Virus record (IMG/VR): IMGVR_UViG_3300031918_000095
Location: 1-34,860 of that record
Direction: 5' to 3' (one strand)
Source of the DNA: a virus
DNA length: 34,860 nucleotides
Part shown: piece after piece, positions 17,042 through 22,795 of the stretch
How the letters are laid out: each line of letters begins with the position of its first letter
Numbering within the stretch: the stretch's first letter is position 1
Notes under the pieces: model-generated
Told to the model about the DNA's origin: nothing
Database searches by the model: none
What the model saw: only the letters and a program-made list of their open reading frames with translations
Program-made: the position numbers and the translations under genes

Positions 17042-17199
17042 ATATTTATATTTAATAATAGTTCTTCTTTTTCTTGTTTAGTAATTTTACCCTCCTTAAA
17101 CGAGTTTGCTACATTTAGTAAAAATCCTTGTAAAGATATTTTACCTATAAATAATTTAGCTAATTTTAATGTTTCAAAAGTATATGTCGGAGTTTTCAT
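17038..17199 (-). CDS. Small helical hypothetical protein
   Basis: 53 residues, MKTPTYTFETLKLAKLFIGK..., mostly helical, with a charged end KITKQEKEELLLNINI. Its TGA stop overlaps the next ATG, so it is translationally coupled to the zinc-ribbon gene. The sequence resembles a short EF-hand-like or recoverin-type helix pair only superficially. Function unknown. Confidence 0.55.
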   Translation of the reverse strand: MKTPTYTFETLKLAKLFIGKISLQGFLLNVANSFKEGKITKQEKEELLLNINI

Positions 17200-17233
17200 T
17201 TTTTGAACTGGTTAATATTTGTAACCAGTTGAT

Positions 17234-17407
17234 TTAATCTTTTAATGAGTGAAACCAATTACCTTGGCTGTCTTTTAATACTACATCATCACAATATTTA
17301 CATTTGTATTGTGGATATGGATTTTCATACATATTCTCAACTTCTATTGGATATGTAGGATAACCCCAGTGTAATTTATCATGTAAAAACTTTTTAATCT
17401 TTTTCAT
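17234..17407 (-). CDS. 57-residue CxxC protein
   Basis: MKKIKKFLHDKLHWGYPTYP at the start, then YKCKYCDDVVLKDS (about 34-47): one zinc knuckle with nearby His/Asp that could complete the site. The start context is AAATAT-ATG with no Shine-Dalgarno sequence. It follows the pentapeptide-repeat gene, whose 3' end shares a 19-bp repeat with another gene of this operon. Confidence 0.6.
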   Translation of the reverse strand: MKKIKKFLHDKLHWGYPTYPIEVENMYENPYPQYKCKYCDDVVLKDSQGNWFHSLKD

Positions 17408-17414
17408 ATATTTC

Positions 17415-17433
17415 TTAGATGGCTATTTAATAA
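17415..17433. repeat. 19-bp direct repeat, copy 1
   Basis: TTAGATGGCTATTTAATAA, identical to 17855-17873. On the minus strand it spans the stop codon of the upstream gene and the start of the next intergenic leader. Either a duplication scar or a conserved translation/processing signal. Confidence 0.85.
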
Positions 17434-17848
17434 TTTTAACATTCTTACCGAGTTGTTTACAGACTTCGGAGAGAGTTAGTTCTTCAACCTTTTCATCTTC
17501 TTTAATTTCAAGTTTACCCTCTAAACAAATTGGCTCTTTACTTGGAGTTCTTTTTGCTTTGATAGATAGACATTTAATATTTTGATATACACAACAAAAT
17601 GCGTAATATAAGATGTCCCCAGCGTTGATGTTCCTAGCGGTGATGTCCCAAGCGGTGATGTTCCAAGCTTTGATGTCCAAAGCGGTGATGTTCAAAGCGT
17701 TGATGTTCCAAGCGTTGATGTTCCCAGCGGTGACTATAATACTTGCTGGTATGGAGATAGAACACTCAAATATTACATCTCCCTCTATTGCTAATACTCC
17801 ATTTTTAATGTCTTTAATAACGTCTTCATTTGTTTTATATATTTTCAT
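17423..17848 (-). CDS. Pentapeptide-type repeat protein
   Basis: 141 residues. A central block (about 40-80) repeats five-residue units of the form (N/D)-I-(N/T/K)-A-(W/L/R/G), eight in a row, giving a right-handed beta-helix-like rod with Ile/Ala inside. Known pentapeptide-repeat proteins mimic DNA and inhibit gyrase, but their consensus is A(D/N)LXX; here the register N-I-x-A-x is related but shifted. The C-terminal 45 residues are a mixed, charged domain. A regulatory or DNA-mimic role is speculative. Ends in TAG. Confidence 0.65.
   Translation of the reverse strand: MKIYKTNEDVIKDIKNGVLAIEGDVIFECSISIPASIIVTAGNINAWNINALNITALDIKAWNITAWDITARNINAGDILYYAFCCVYQNIKCLSIKAKRTPSKEPICLEGKLEIKEDEKVEELTLSEVCKQLGKNVKIIK
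17612..17731. repeat. Eight tandem 15-bp coding repeats
   Basis: Eight adjacent 15-bp units of the pattern GATGTYCMMAGCGKT on the plus strand. They encode the five-residue repeats of the pentapeptide protein on the minus strand. Units differ by one to four bases, which means the array is ageing rather than newly amplified. The repeat period equals five codons. Confidence 0.95.
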
Positions 17849-17854
17849 AATGTT

Positions 17855-17873
17855 TTAGATGGCTATTTAATAA
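17855..17873. repeat. 19-bp direct repeat, copy 2
   Basis: Identical to 17415-17433. It again covers the stop codon of a small gene (the 52-residue protein) on the minus strand and the bases that precede the next start. Confidence 0.85.
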
Positions 17874-18021
17874 ATGGTTTTACGACTTTTATAAGTTCCC
17901 TAATTCTTTGTAAACTCCAGCAATCACAACTCCAATATGGTGGTTTATATCCTTTAGGTGGTTTACCGTGTTCAAAAGTTATCATTTTTTCTTGAAGTTT
18001 TAATAAATCTTTCTTTTTCAT
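17863..18021 (-). CDS. 52-residue hypothetical protein
   Basis: MKKKDLLKLQEKMITFEHGK, a Pro/Tyr-rich loop (PPKGYKPPYW), CDCW, then an amphipathic helix (LQRIRELIKVVKPFIK). The ATG at 18021 is preferred over the upstream one because the in-frame extension runs into the folded RNA element. This gene is the first one behind that element and may be controlled by it. CxC suggests a metal or disulphide. Function unknown. Confidence 0.6.
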   Translation of the reverse strand: MKKKDLLKLQEKMITFEHGKPPKGYKPPYWSCDCWSLQRIRELIKVVKPFIK

Positions 18022-18037
18022 AATATTTAATGTTCTT

Positions 18038-18151
18038 GATGATGTGGCTATGGCGTCCCCGAACGGAGTTACACCGTTACCATCTAATATCTCCATACGT
18101 CTATGTAGACCTTTACGACTTTTACGCTGGGGACATCATAACCACACCATC
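18038..18151 (-). ncRNA. Candidate structured RNA/leader with long stem
   Basis: On the minus strand, 18129-18151 and 18038-18060 pair over 23 positions: 19 Watson-Crick, three G-U and one A-C. The three G-U pairs are A-C mismatches on the plus strand, so the minus strand is the likely RNA sense. The 68-nt interior holds two further hairpins: 18099-18110 (GUCU-ACAU-AGAC) and 18062-18078 (AACGG, 7-nt loop, CCGUU). The element lies between two cistrons, 17 bases ahead of the next ATG. It may be a cis regulator, a processed RNA or an RNase site. I do not recognise a known class. Confidence 0.55.
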
Positions 18152-18160
18152 GATATGTTA

Positions 18161-18586
18161 TTAACTTAATAAATCCACGACCGTTATTGCTAATACATAT
18201 CCTAAACACACCAATCCAAACAAACCAATAATAATAAGAATTTTCCAGTAGTTGAATTTCTTGGGAGGGGTGTAGCCTTTGTAGCGAGGAGTATCTTTAG
18301 GACAATCATATCCATGCTCTTTTTTACAAGCCCCACACCAATCTATTCTAGGAGAAACTTCTATTGTTATCTCATTATCCAACTTCTGTAATTCCACCTC
18401 TCTTTTACGCTTGATGACTCGTTGTCTATGATGGAGGTATTCATCGATTCTAGCCCTAGTTTCAGGCTGAATAAGGGGGTAATTGCAGCGACAGTGAGAG
18501 AACTCACAAATTCCACCGAGATTAGCACATAGAGGCTTGCGGATATATTTGCGTTTGTGTACATTTTTTTTATAAATTGCGTTCAT
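18161..18586 (-). CDS. Cys-rich protein with C-terminal membrane anchor
   Basis: 141 residues. The N-terminal half is basic with CANLGGICEFSHCRC (about 20-34) and WCGACKKEHGYDC (about 83-95), likely zinc-bound. A charged helix lies between them (about 48-75). One membrane span (about 113-137, ILIIIGLFGLVCLGYVLAI) ends the protein. It is probably anchored with the zinc part in the cytoplasm. It sits between a membrane peptide and the structured RNA. Function unknown. Confidence 0.6.
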   Translation of the reverse strand: MNAIYKKNVHKRKYIRKPLCANLGGICEFSHCRCNYPLIQPETRARIDEYLHHRQRVIKRKREVELQKLDNEITIEVSPRIDWCGACKKEHGYDCPKDTPRYKGYTPPKKFNYWKILIIIGLFGLVCLGYVLAITVVDLLS

Positions 18587-18590
18587 AAAA

Positions 18591-18725
18591 TTAAAATATC
18601 CAACTTATAACTTTTAATCCAATCCACAACCCACCAACCACACAAACACCCCAGAAAGCAACTTGAACTAAACATCCAACTGCCCCTAATGTTATTCCTA
18701 TTATTCCTGCTAAAATATCTTTCAT
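18591..18725 (-). CDS. 44-residue two-span membrane peptide
   Basis: MKDILAGIIGITLGAVGCLV then QVAFWGVCVVGGLWIGL: two Gly-rich hydrophobic stretches and a short aromatic end. Too short for routine calling. The start is preceded by AATTAT-ATG, the motif used across the operon. Possibly a small inner-membrane effector, for example superinfection exclusion; this is a guess. Confidence 0.55.
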   Translation of the reverse strand: MKDILAGIIGITLGAVGCLVQVAFWGVCVVGGLWIGLKVISWIF

Positions 18726-18729
18726 ATAA

Positions 18730-18879
18730 TTATTTATTAATTAATAATTTACTCCACCTCTTCTTTGCTCCCTTTTTGCCAATTTTAGAATAGTGATCTT
18801 TGGGCATATTCTTCTTGGTTGTTTGCCCCGCCTTCCTTCCCCACTCCACGAAGTCCTTTCTGCTTAATTCTTTTACCAT
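18730..18879 (-). CDS. 49-residue KGG-type basic protein
   Basis: MVKELSRKDFVEWGRKAGQT, then KNMPKDHYSKIGKKGAKKRW (about 23-42). This follows the GRKGG...H(Y/F)SKIGKKGG pattern of stress-induced KGG-repeat proteins, small basic proteins of uncertain function. I use the ATG at 18879 because the in-frame upstream extension has no motif. Its first half overlaps the end of the upstream gene in another frame by 95 bases. Confidence 0.6.
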   Translation of the reverse strand: MVKELSRKDFVEWGRKAGQTTKKNMPKDHYSKIGKKGAKKRWSKLLINK

Positions 18880-19171
18880 ATATGTGTTTTTTTTGTTTAT
18901 ATATACACCACCACAATGCGGGCGGATTAATGAATTGTTCTGCGGAGTGATATGTATCATATATCTGCTTCTTAGTCCAACCTTTAGTAATTCCCTGGAT
19001 AGCTCCTAGCTTTAGATTTAGCATCAAAGCCGTCTTCTCTCTCAGGTCTGTTATTTCATTTAATCCGCCTCTCTTTTTTACCTTAACAGTAGGCAATACT
19101 CTATCAGCTAAAGAACTTATCTTGTAAATTGGTTTAGCTATATTGTCATTGTCAAAGTATTGTGGTTCCAT
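18785..19171 (-). CDS. Hypothetical protein, helical, 128 aa
   Basis: Starts MEPQYFDNDNIAKPIYKISS two bases after the SSB-like stop. A helical middle (REKTALMLNLKLGAIQGI, WTKKQIYDTYHSAEQF) looks like a small DNA-binding fold. The last 32 residues overlap the KGG-type gene out of frame and are unusually Lys/Gly-rich for this family size. Either the overlap is real or the original stop was lost by a frameshift near 18880. Function unknown. Confidence 0.55.
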   Translation of the reverse strand: MEPQYFDNDNIAKPIYKISSLADRVLPTVKVKKRGGLNEITDLREKTALMLNLKLGAIQGITKGWTKKQIYDTYHSAEQFINPPALWWCIYKQKKHIYGKRIKQKGLRGVGKEGGANNQEEYAQRSLF

Positions 19172-19174
19172 ACA

Positions 19175-19714
19175 TTAAAACGGTATATCTTCAGGCTTAG
19201 CTTCTGCTTCTGCTTCTTTTATAGGATAGTCTCCCTTAAAAAGTTTTGATAAGTCTGCTTCACTTGTTTCGTGGGCTTCTACTTGTTCCTGGGTGAGCGC
19301 CTTTGAAGGTGTTCCCTGGACCGTGTAAGAAGTCTTATCTCCGACCTTAGATTTGTTAATAATGATGTCGTAATTCTTTAAATCTCCAAAGTCTTCTACA
19401 TTTTGCTCTAGTTGGACTAAAGCGTTCATTATAGTTTTCTGAGTGATTTCTAAAATCTGTACTCTTTTGTCTGCGTGAGACCAGACAACCATAGCCCAGA
19501 AGTAGTTAATGTTAGGTTTCCCGTCTTTAGTAAGGTCAACTTGTTCAGCTGTAATCTTACAGACATCTCCCTCGTGACGAAAAGGTTTCTTGTCTTTCCA
19601 ACCCTCCCATCCAGTAACTGCATCTGATAAAACTCGATAACGATTATTACCCTCTTGAATTTTTGCGAACGATCCAGTTGAAGCTGGAATAACTGTGTCT
19701 TTTGGTATTGCCAT
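19175..19714 (-). CDS. Putative single-stranded DNA-binding protein
   Basis: 179 residues. An OB-like beta core (about 15-120) contains YRVLSDAVTGWEGW, NYFWAMVVWSHADKRVQILE and an ITQKTIMNAL helix. The C-terminal 45 residues are acidic and end EDIPF, the typical tip by which SSB proteins bind replication and recombination partners. It should coat ssDNA during phage replication or recombination. It is the first gene of the operon driven by the promoter at 19875-19902, with a leader of about 150 nt. The family is inferred from the acidic tip and fold pattern. Confidence 0.65.
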   Translation of the reverse strand: MAIPKDTVIPASTGSFAKIQEGNNRYRVLSDAVTGWEGWKDKKPFRHEGDVCKITAEQVDLTKDGKPNINYFWAMVVWSHADKRVQILEITQKTIMNALVQLEQNVEDFGDLKNYDIIINKSKVGDKTSYTVQGTPSKALTQEQVEAHETSEADLSKLFKGDYPIKEAEAEAKPEDIPF

Positions 19715-19874
19715 ATAATTATGTGTGTTTGTTATTTGTTTGTTAATGTTTCCAGCCTCGACCTATGCTGACGACTTGCAACTAGTTTCCAGTTCTTTAC
19801 GATAGTACCAGCGTGAGCCACCACTACGTCTTTCCTTTCTACTAATTACAATGCGTCAACAGATGTATACCTAC

Positions 19875-19902
19875 ATCATAGCAAAGGTATTGTTATAGTC
19901 AA
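19875..19902 (-). promoter_or_regulatory. Leftward promoter of the SSB/microprotein operon
   Basis: Minus strand: TTGACT (19897-19902), 16-bp spacer, TATGAT (19875-19880), with a TGC extension before the -10. The spacer contains CAATACCTTTGC, which recurs at the promoter 22732-22760. It gives an untranslated leader of about 150 nt before the ATG at 19714. That leader holds no gene I can support. Confidence 0.6.
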
Positions 19903-19924
19903 GTAAAAGTGGGGATAACTTTTA

Positions 19925-19954
19925 TTGACAAATAAGACTACTCTGTGCTATGAT
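19925..19954 (+). promoter_or_regulatory. Rightward promoter, consensus -35
   Basis: TTGACA (19925-19930), 18-bp spacer, extended -10 TGC-TATGAT (19949-19954). It is back-to-back with the leftward promoter 19875-19902. It points into the opposite strand of a leftward operon with only about 100 nt before a terminator. Confidence 0.6.
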
Positions 19955-19960
19955 ATAAAT

Positions 19961-20062
19961 ACATCCTTAATGGATTGTTACGCGTTTAGTTTTGTATCGT
20001 TAAAAACATAACCTTTAAAATTGCAATGAAGAAAAATAGATCTCGAAAGGGGTCTATTTTTT
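19961..20062 (+). ncRNA. Candidate ~100-nt RNA with own promoter and terminator
   Basis: Lies between the promoter 19925-19954 and the terminator 20033-20062. It contains a small hairpin near its 5' end (ATCC-TTAAT-GGAT) and only frames of 13 and 17 codons. Its 3' end is antisense to the last codons of the winged-helix gene. Could be a regulatory RNA, or a leader peptide gene. Confidence 0.45.
20033..20062. terminator. Bidirectional terminator with GAAA loop
   Basis: Arms 20033-20044 and 20049-20060 pair over 12 positions (two G-U) around a GAAA tetraloop. A-tracts and T-tracts flank both sides. It would end the leftward operon 23110-20054 and the short rightward RNA. Confidence 0.75.
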
Positions 20063-20344
20063 ATTATAGTTCCCCATAAACATAGCCAACTGCTCGTGCT
20101 CGGTAGGGATATACTTGTAATAGACACTCTCAACCTTGTGACCTTCTGGCTTCATTAACTTCTTTTCTATGTGGCCTTCCTCCGCTAAAATACGGAGAGC
20201 GCGGCCAACAGTCTCGTGTTTACGCCCAGTCATAGAATGCATAACATCCTGGATAGCCTGAGAGTTTACAAACCCCTGGTGGCCATTTCTCCAATTGATT
20301 TTAAAACGTTTCATTATGAGTTGTGGTAGTGTTTCTTTTTTCAT
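20054..20344 (-). CDS. Winged-helix DNA-binding protein
   Basis: 96 residues from the ATG at 20344. A TTG three codons upstream is less likely, since other starts here are ATG. Helices (LPQLIMKRFKIN, NSQAIQDVMHSMTG), a recognition-helix region KHETVGRALRILAEEGHIEK and a beta wing (KVESVYYKYIP) form a winged helix as in MarR/replication-initiator families. Probably an early transcription or replication regulator. It overlaps the preceding 48-residue gene by 44 bases and its stop lies in the terminator. Confidence 0.6.
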   Translation of the reverse strand: MKKETLPQLIMKRFKINWRNGHQGFVNSQAIQDVMHSMTGRKHETVGRALRILAEEGHIEKKLMKPEGHKVESVYYKYIPTEHEQLAMFMGNYNKK

Positions 20345-20447
20345 AATATTCAATAAGTTTATCTGTTAGTCCTTCTTCATCAATATTACCATCGACCATT
20401 TGTGTTTCCATAAAATCAGAAATTATTTTCTGTATATCTTCTTTCAT
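20301..20447 (-). CDS. 48-residue acidic helical protein
   Basis: MKEDIQKIISDFMETQMVDG, then an acidic helix NIDEEGLTDKLIEYYEKR and a Thr-rich end. It begins two bases before the end of the nuclease gene and runs 44 bases into the winged-helix gene. Short, but codon use and the tight fit to neighbours support it. Function unknown. Confidence 0.5.
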   Translation of the reverse strand: MKEDIQKIISDFMETQMVDGNIDEEGLTDKLIEYYEKRNTTTTHNETF

Positions 20448-20448
20448 G

Positions 20449-21177
20449 TTAGTAAGGCTTGAAGTCTATCTTCTTCATAGCCTTGAATAATTCTAAAGCG
20501 TGGACAAACGCTTCCTTAAATATCTTGGTTCTTTTAAATGTTTTGATTTTCATCTTTCCGTCCTTTCTAATGTTTACTACAATGTAACCCTCAGCCTTAG
20601 GATCTCCCATTTCTTCGAGCATAAGGTCATAGGCTCCACATTGTAGAAAGTGTTCAGGGTAGATACCGCTTGAAGTCTTGATGTCTCCCACGTAACGCTT
20701 ACCATCGATAGTGCAGATAAAGTCAACTATGCCACCGAGCCACATTTTCTCAGAGTAAACATTTTTCTCACTTCCTAAAAATGTTACATTGTTACTTTGT
20801 ACCCATTCTACGAAGTTCATAAACATCTCCTGGATTTGTTTATCATACCCACAGAATATTGCAATAGGTACATTTACATCACACCCAGACTTGATCCATT
20901 TCTCGATAGCTTGGTGAGCGGTGGTCCCAATGTCCCCTGCGGCCTCTTTCGTGCGCCTGTGGGCGGTTTTGGCCTCAATAAATAGGTCTGTGGTAGGAGT
21001 TCCAGTAGCGATATATACCTCCCAGTTCTTTTGAATATACTCAACCGCTTGATTTGCGCTCCATTGAATAAGTGAAGGCTTACTTATAACCCCTAAAACT
21101 GTTGTCACCCCATAGAGTCTTTTACCTCCTAATGAGTGAACGTGCTTAGCTTCATTAAATTCGTAAAGTTTTTTCAT
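20449..21177 (-). CDS. PD-(D/E)XK nuclease, RecB/Cas4-like
   Basis: 242 residues. The core shows GTTAHQAIEKWI (about 83-94, motif I), MWLGGIVDFICTIDGKRYVG (about 144-163) with the catalytic Asp in VDF, then DIKTSSGIYPEHFLQCGAYD (about 164-183) containing the DxK pair and the QxxxY motif. This is the RecB-family exonuclease fold found in phage recombination nucleases. The ATG overlaps the previous stop by one base (TAATG). With the SSB-like and NinG-like proteins it suggests a recombination-based step in DNA processing. Confidence 0.8.
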   Translation of the reverse strand: MKKLYEFNEAKHVHSLGGKRLYGVTTVLGVISKPSLIQWSANQAVEYIQKNWEVYIATGTPTTDLFIEAKTAHRRTKEAAGDIGTTAHQAIEKWIKSGCDVNVPIAIFCGYDKQIQEMFMNFVEWVQSNNVTFLGSEKNVYSEKMWLGGIVDFICTIDGKRYVGDIKTSSGIYPEHFLQCGAYDLMLEEMGDPKAEGYIVVNIRKDGKMKIKTFKRTKIFKEAFVHALELFKAMKKIDFKPY

Positions 21178-21326
21178 TATATAAAATCTCTATCTAAATC
21201 TGATAATTCTTCGATGCTTTCTCTTTCATCTCTCTCGGCTTGCTCAGCCTCTTCCCTTAACTTATCTAACTTACAGTAATCGTAGTCTGAATCGTTCTCT
21301 GGAACATCTATAATTGAATCTGCCAT
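21177..21326 (-). CDS. 49-residue acidic protein
   Basis: MADSIIDVPENDSDYDYCKL, then a charged coil KLREEAEQAERDERESIEEL. Strongly acidic; it might mimic DNA or bind the nuclease. Its stop overlaps the nuclease start by one base (TAATG), a sign of translational coupling. Not recognised as a family. Confidence 0.6.
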   Translation of the reverse strand: MADSIIDVPENDSDYDYCKLDKLREEAEQAERDERESIEELSDLDRDFI

Positions 21327-21337
21327 TTTACTCAAAT

Positions 21338-21937
21338 TTATACTTCTGATACTGACAATAATTCCTGAAATATTGGAATCATTCGTTTCTCTTCTCCACG
21401 ACCTCTAGGATGATGAAAGGCACAAAGTGTAATGCCATTGTTAATTACATATCTTAATTCTGGATAATCTATCCAATTAAATATATGGTGTGATTCTAGG
21501 CGACCCCTACAATCACTATTTAATAATCTACATTTATAATTATCTCTAATTTTTACTTCTGTTCTCCATTCAATATATTGAACATCTTTATCTTTTCTTT
21601 CTGATTTTTTAAGTTTAGTTCTATCTGTAATCCATCTATAAGATTTTTCTTTTAAATGAGAGAGTCTTATTTTATTTTTATGTTCTTCTGAAAGTTTTAT
21701 TCCCCTATTCTTACCAATTTTACCTATAGACGATTTACTTATTTTTTCTCTAGTCTCCTTACTAACAATATTACCATTCCTAAATCCAAAGTTTTGATTA
21801 TTTCTATAGGCTATTTTAGAAGTGCAAGATTTACAACATTTATGTTTTGAATAATTATAAAAAGCATAAAAAGTTTTATATGATACATTTTTTTCAATAC
21901 CACATAAACTACATTTAATTTTGAATTTATTTTTCAT
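21338..21937 (-). CDS. HNH homing endonuclease with NUMOD3
   Basis: 199 residues. N-terminal Cys4 module (CSLCGIEK, CCKSC). NUMOD3 segments follow (SKETREKISKSSIGKIGKNR, SEEHKNKIRLSHL; about 58-94). The C-terminus is an HNH nuclease (CRLLNSDCRGRLESHHIFNW, NNGITLCAFHH). It is a mobile intron-less homing endonuclease lying between two early genes. Its AT-richness is slightly higher than that of its neighbours. Part of a set of four such genes in the window. Confidence 0.85.
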   Translation of the reverse strand: MKNKFKIKCSLCGIEKNVSYKTFYAFYNYSKHKCCKSCTSKIAYRNNQNFGFRNGNIVSKETREKISKSSIGKIGKNRGIKLSEEHKNKIRLSHLKEKSYRWITDRTKLKKSERKDKDVQYIEWRTEVKIRDNYKCRLLNSDCRGRLESHHIFNWIDYPELRYVINNGITLCAFHHPRGRGEEKRMIPIFQELLSVSEV

Positions 21938-21953
21938 AACTATCCAAGATATT

Positions 21954-22226
21954 TTATATAATATCTCTTAAAAATAAATTTGATAATAATGCTATCGCGT
22001 CCTCGTATTGGTTGACTGAACCCTCGGGACGATTAACATCTGACTCAACCTCTTTCCTTTTCTCTTCTAAAACCTCCCAAGCGAGATGGATGGCTTCCTT
22101 GTAAGTCATAGGATGTAAATTGATAATCCTATTCTCTTGGGGAATGCCACATCTCTCTTCCTCTGACTGAACCTCTGCTCTTTGGTTCCTGATAAACTCG
22201 GGAGTGTAATCTTTAATACTTATCAT
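21954..22226 (-). CDS. Hypothetical early protein, 90 aa
   Basis: MISIKDYTPEFIRNQRAEVQ..., then two helical segments (MTYKEAIHLAWEVLEEKRKE, YEDAIALLSNLFLRDII). Polar and helical, no Cys pairs. The start lies inside the last codons of the preceding gene (14-base overlap). Its location among early genes suggests a host-takeover or replication accessory protein. Not recognised. Confidence 0.6.
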   Translation of the reverse strand: MISIKDYTPEFIRNQRAEVQSEEERCGIPQENRIINLHPMTYKEAIHLAWEVLEEKRKEVESDVNRPEGSVNQYEDAIALLSNLFLRDII

Positions 22227-22407
22227 TTAATATTTTTATTATGTCTTCTAAATCTAAATTCTCCGACCAGACCTCAAACAAATCTTCTACATTATCTTTA
22301 GTAACTCCCATACCTCCAAACTCTCTTTCTTGATTTATAAAATACTCTTGTAACTTTTCTTCTGACTCGGGAGTTATATTCTCCCAGAACAATTCTAGCT
22401 CGTTCAT
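22213..22407 (-). CDS. Acidic early protein, 64 aa
   Basis: MNELELFWENITPESEEKLQ ... VEDLFEVWSENLDLEDIIKI: strongly acidic, two or three helices, no metal motif. Net charge and size resemble phage DNA mimics and host-enzyme inhibitors, but this is only an analogy. Overlaps the next gene by 14 bases. Confidence 0.6.
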   Translation of the reverse strand: MNELELFWENITPESEEKLQEYFINQEREFGGMGVTKDNVEDLFEVWSENLDLEDIIKILNDKY

Positions 22408-22408
22408 A

Positions 22409-22600
22409 TTATTTATCTAATTTCCTCCACTTACTCATTGCGTCTGATACATCCATCAACCCTTGAATGTAACCTGTGTTATATTCCCCGCTAGACTTGA
22501 ACCCTGTCCTATTTTTTATATCTGCTTGATTCTCCTCATATAACCTCTGGCACGACTTGAGAAAAAAATCCATCATTGCAAATTCTTCTTTAATTTTCAT
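22409..22600 (-). CDS. Early hypothetical protein, 63 aa
   Basis: MKIKEEFAMMDFFLKSCQRL ... TGYIQGLMDVSDAMSKWRKL. I take the ATG at 22600; a GTG six codons upstream is in frame but overlaps the membrane peptide. Amphipathic helices; no motif recognised. It ends one base before the next ATG on this strand. Confidence 0.55.
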   Translation of the reverse strand: MKIKEEFAMMDFFLKSCQRLYEENQADIKNRTGFKSSGEYNTGYIQGLMDVSDAMSKWRKLDK

Positions 22601-22604
22601 AAAA

Positions 22605-22685
22605 TTAATATAAAACACAATAAACTAATAATGCTGCTATACCTGCTACACAAACCCAAGCGACAACTTCTTTTAATATTTTCAT
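22605..22685 (-). CDS. 26-residue membrane peptide
   Basis: MKILKEVVAWVCVAGIAALL ends VYCVLY: one membrane span after a short positively charged start. It is the first cistron behind the promoter 22732-22760, with a leader of about 40 nt. Too short for gene callers, but the start context matches its neighbours. Confidence 0.5.
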   Translation of the reverse strand: MKILKEVVAWVCVAGIAALLVYCVLY

Positions 22686-22731
22686 AAATAATTTTTATTA
22701 ATTGTGAGGTGACCAAACCTCCTCTACTTAC

Positions 22732-22760
22732 ATACTAGCAAAGGTATTGCTATGAGTCAA
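22732..22760 (-). promoter_or_regulatory. Leftward promoter sharing element with 19875
   Basis: Minus strand: TTGACT (22755-22760), 17-bp spacer containing CAATACCTTTGC, TAGTAT (22732-22737). The spacer and -35 match the promoter at 19875-19902 nearly base for base, suggesting co-regulation by one factor. Confidence 0.6.
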
Positions 22761-22795
22761 GTGTTTTTATTACTAACCTGTGGATAAGTATTTGA

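Noticed and set aside
16884-17081. Plus-strand gene of 65 residues
   Set aside because: It lies opposite a zinc-ribbon gene and its neighbour, which have start context and Cys motifs; the plus frame is a shadow.
17612-17731. CRISPR-like short repeat array
   Set aside because: The units are contiguous with no spacers and have a 15-bp period that equals five codons of the gene on the minus strand; they are coding repeats.
18022-18096. N-terminal extension of the 52-residue protein
   Set aside because: The extension is encoded by the strongly paired RNA element and shows no protein pattern; the ATG at 18021 has the usual A/T-rich context.
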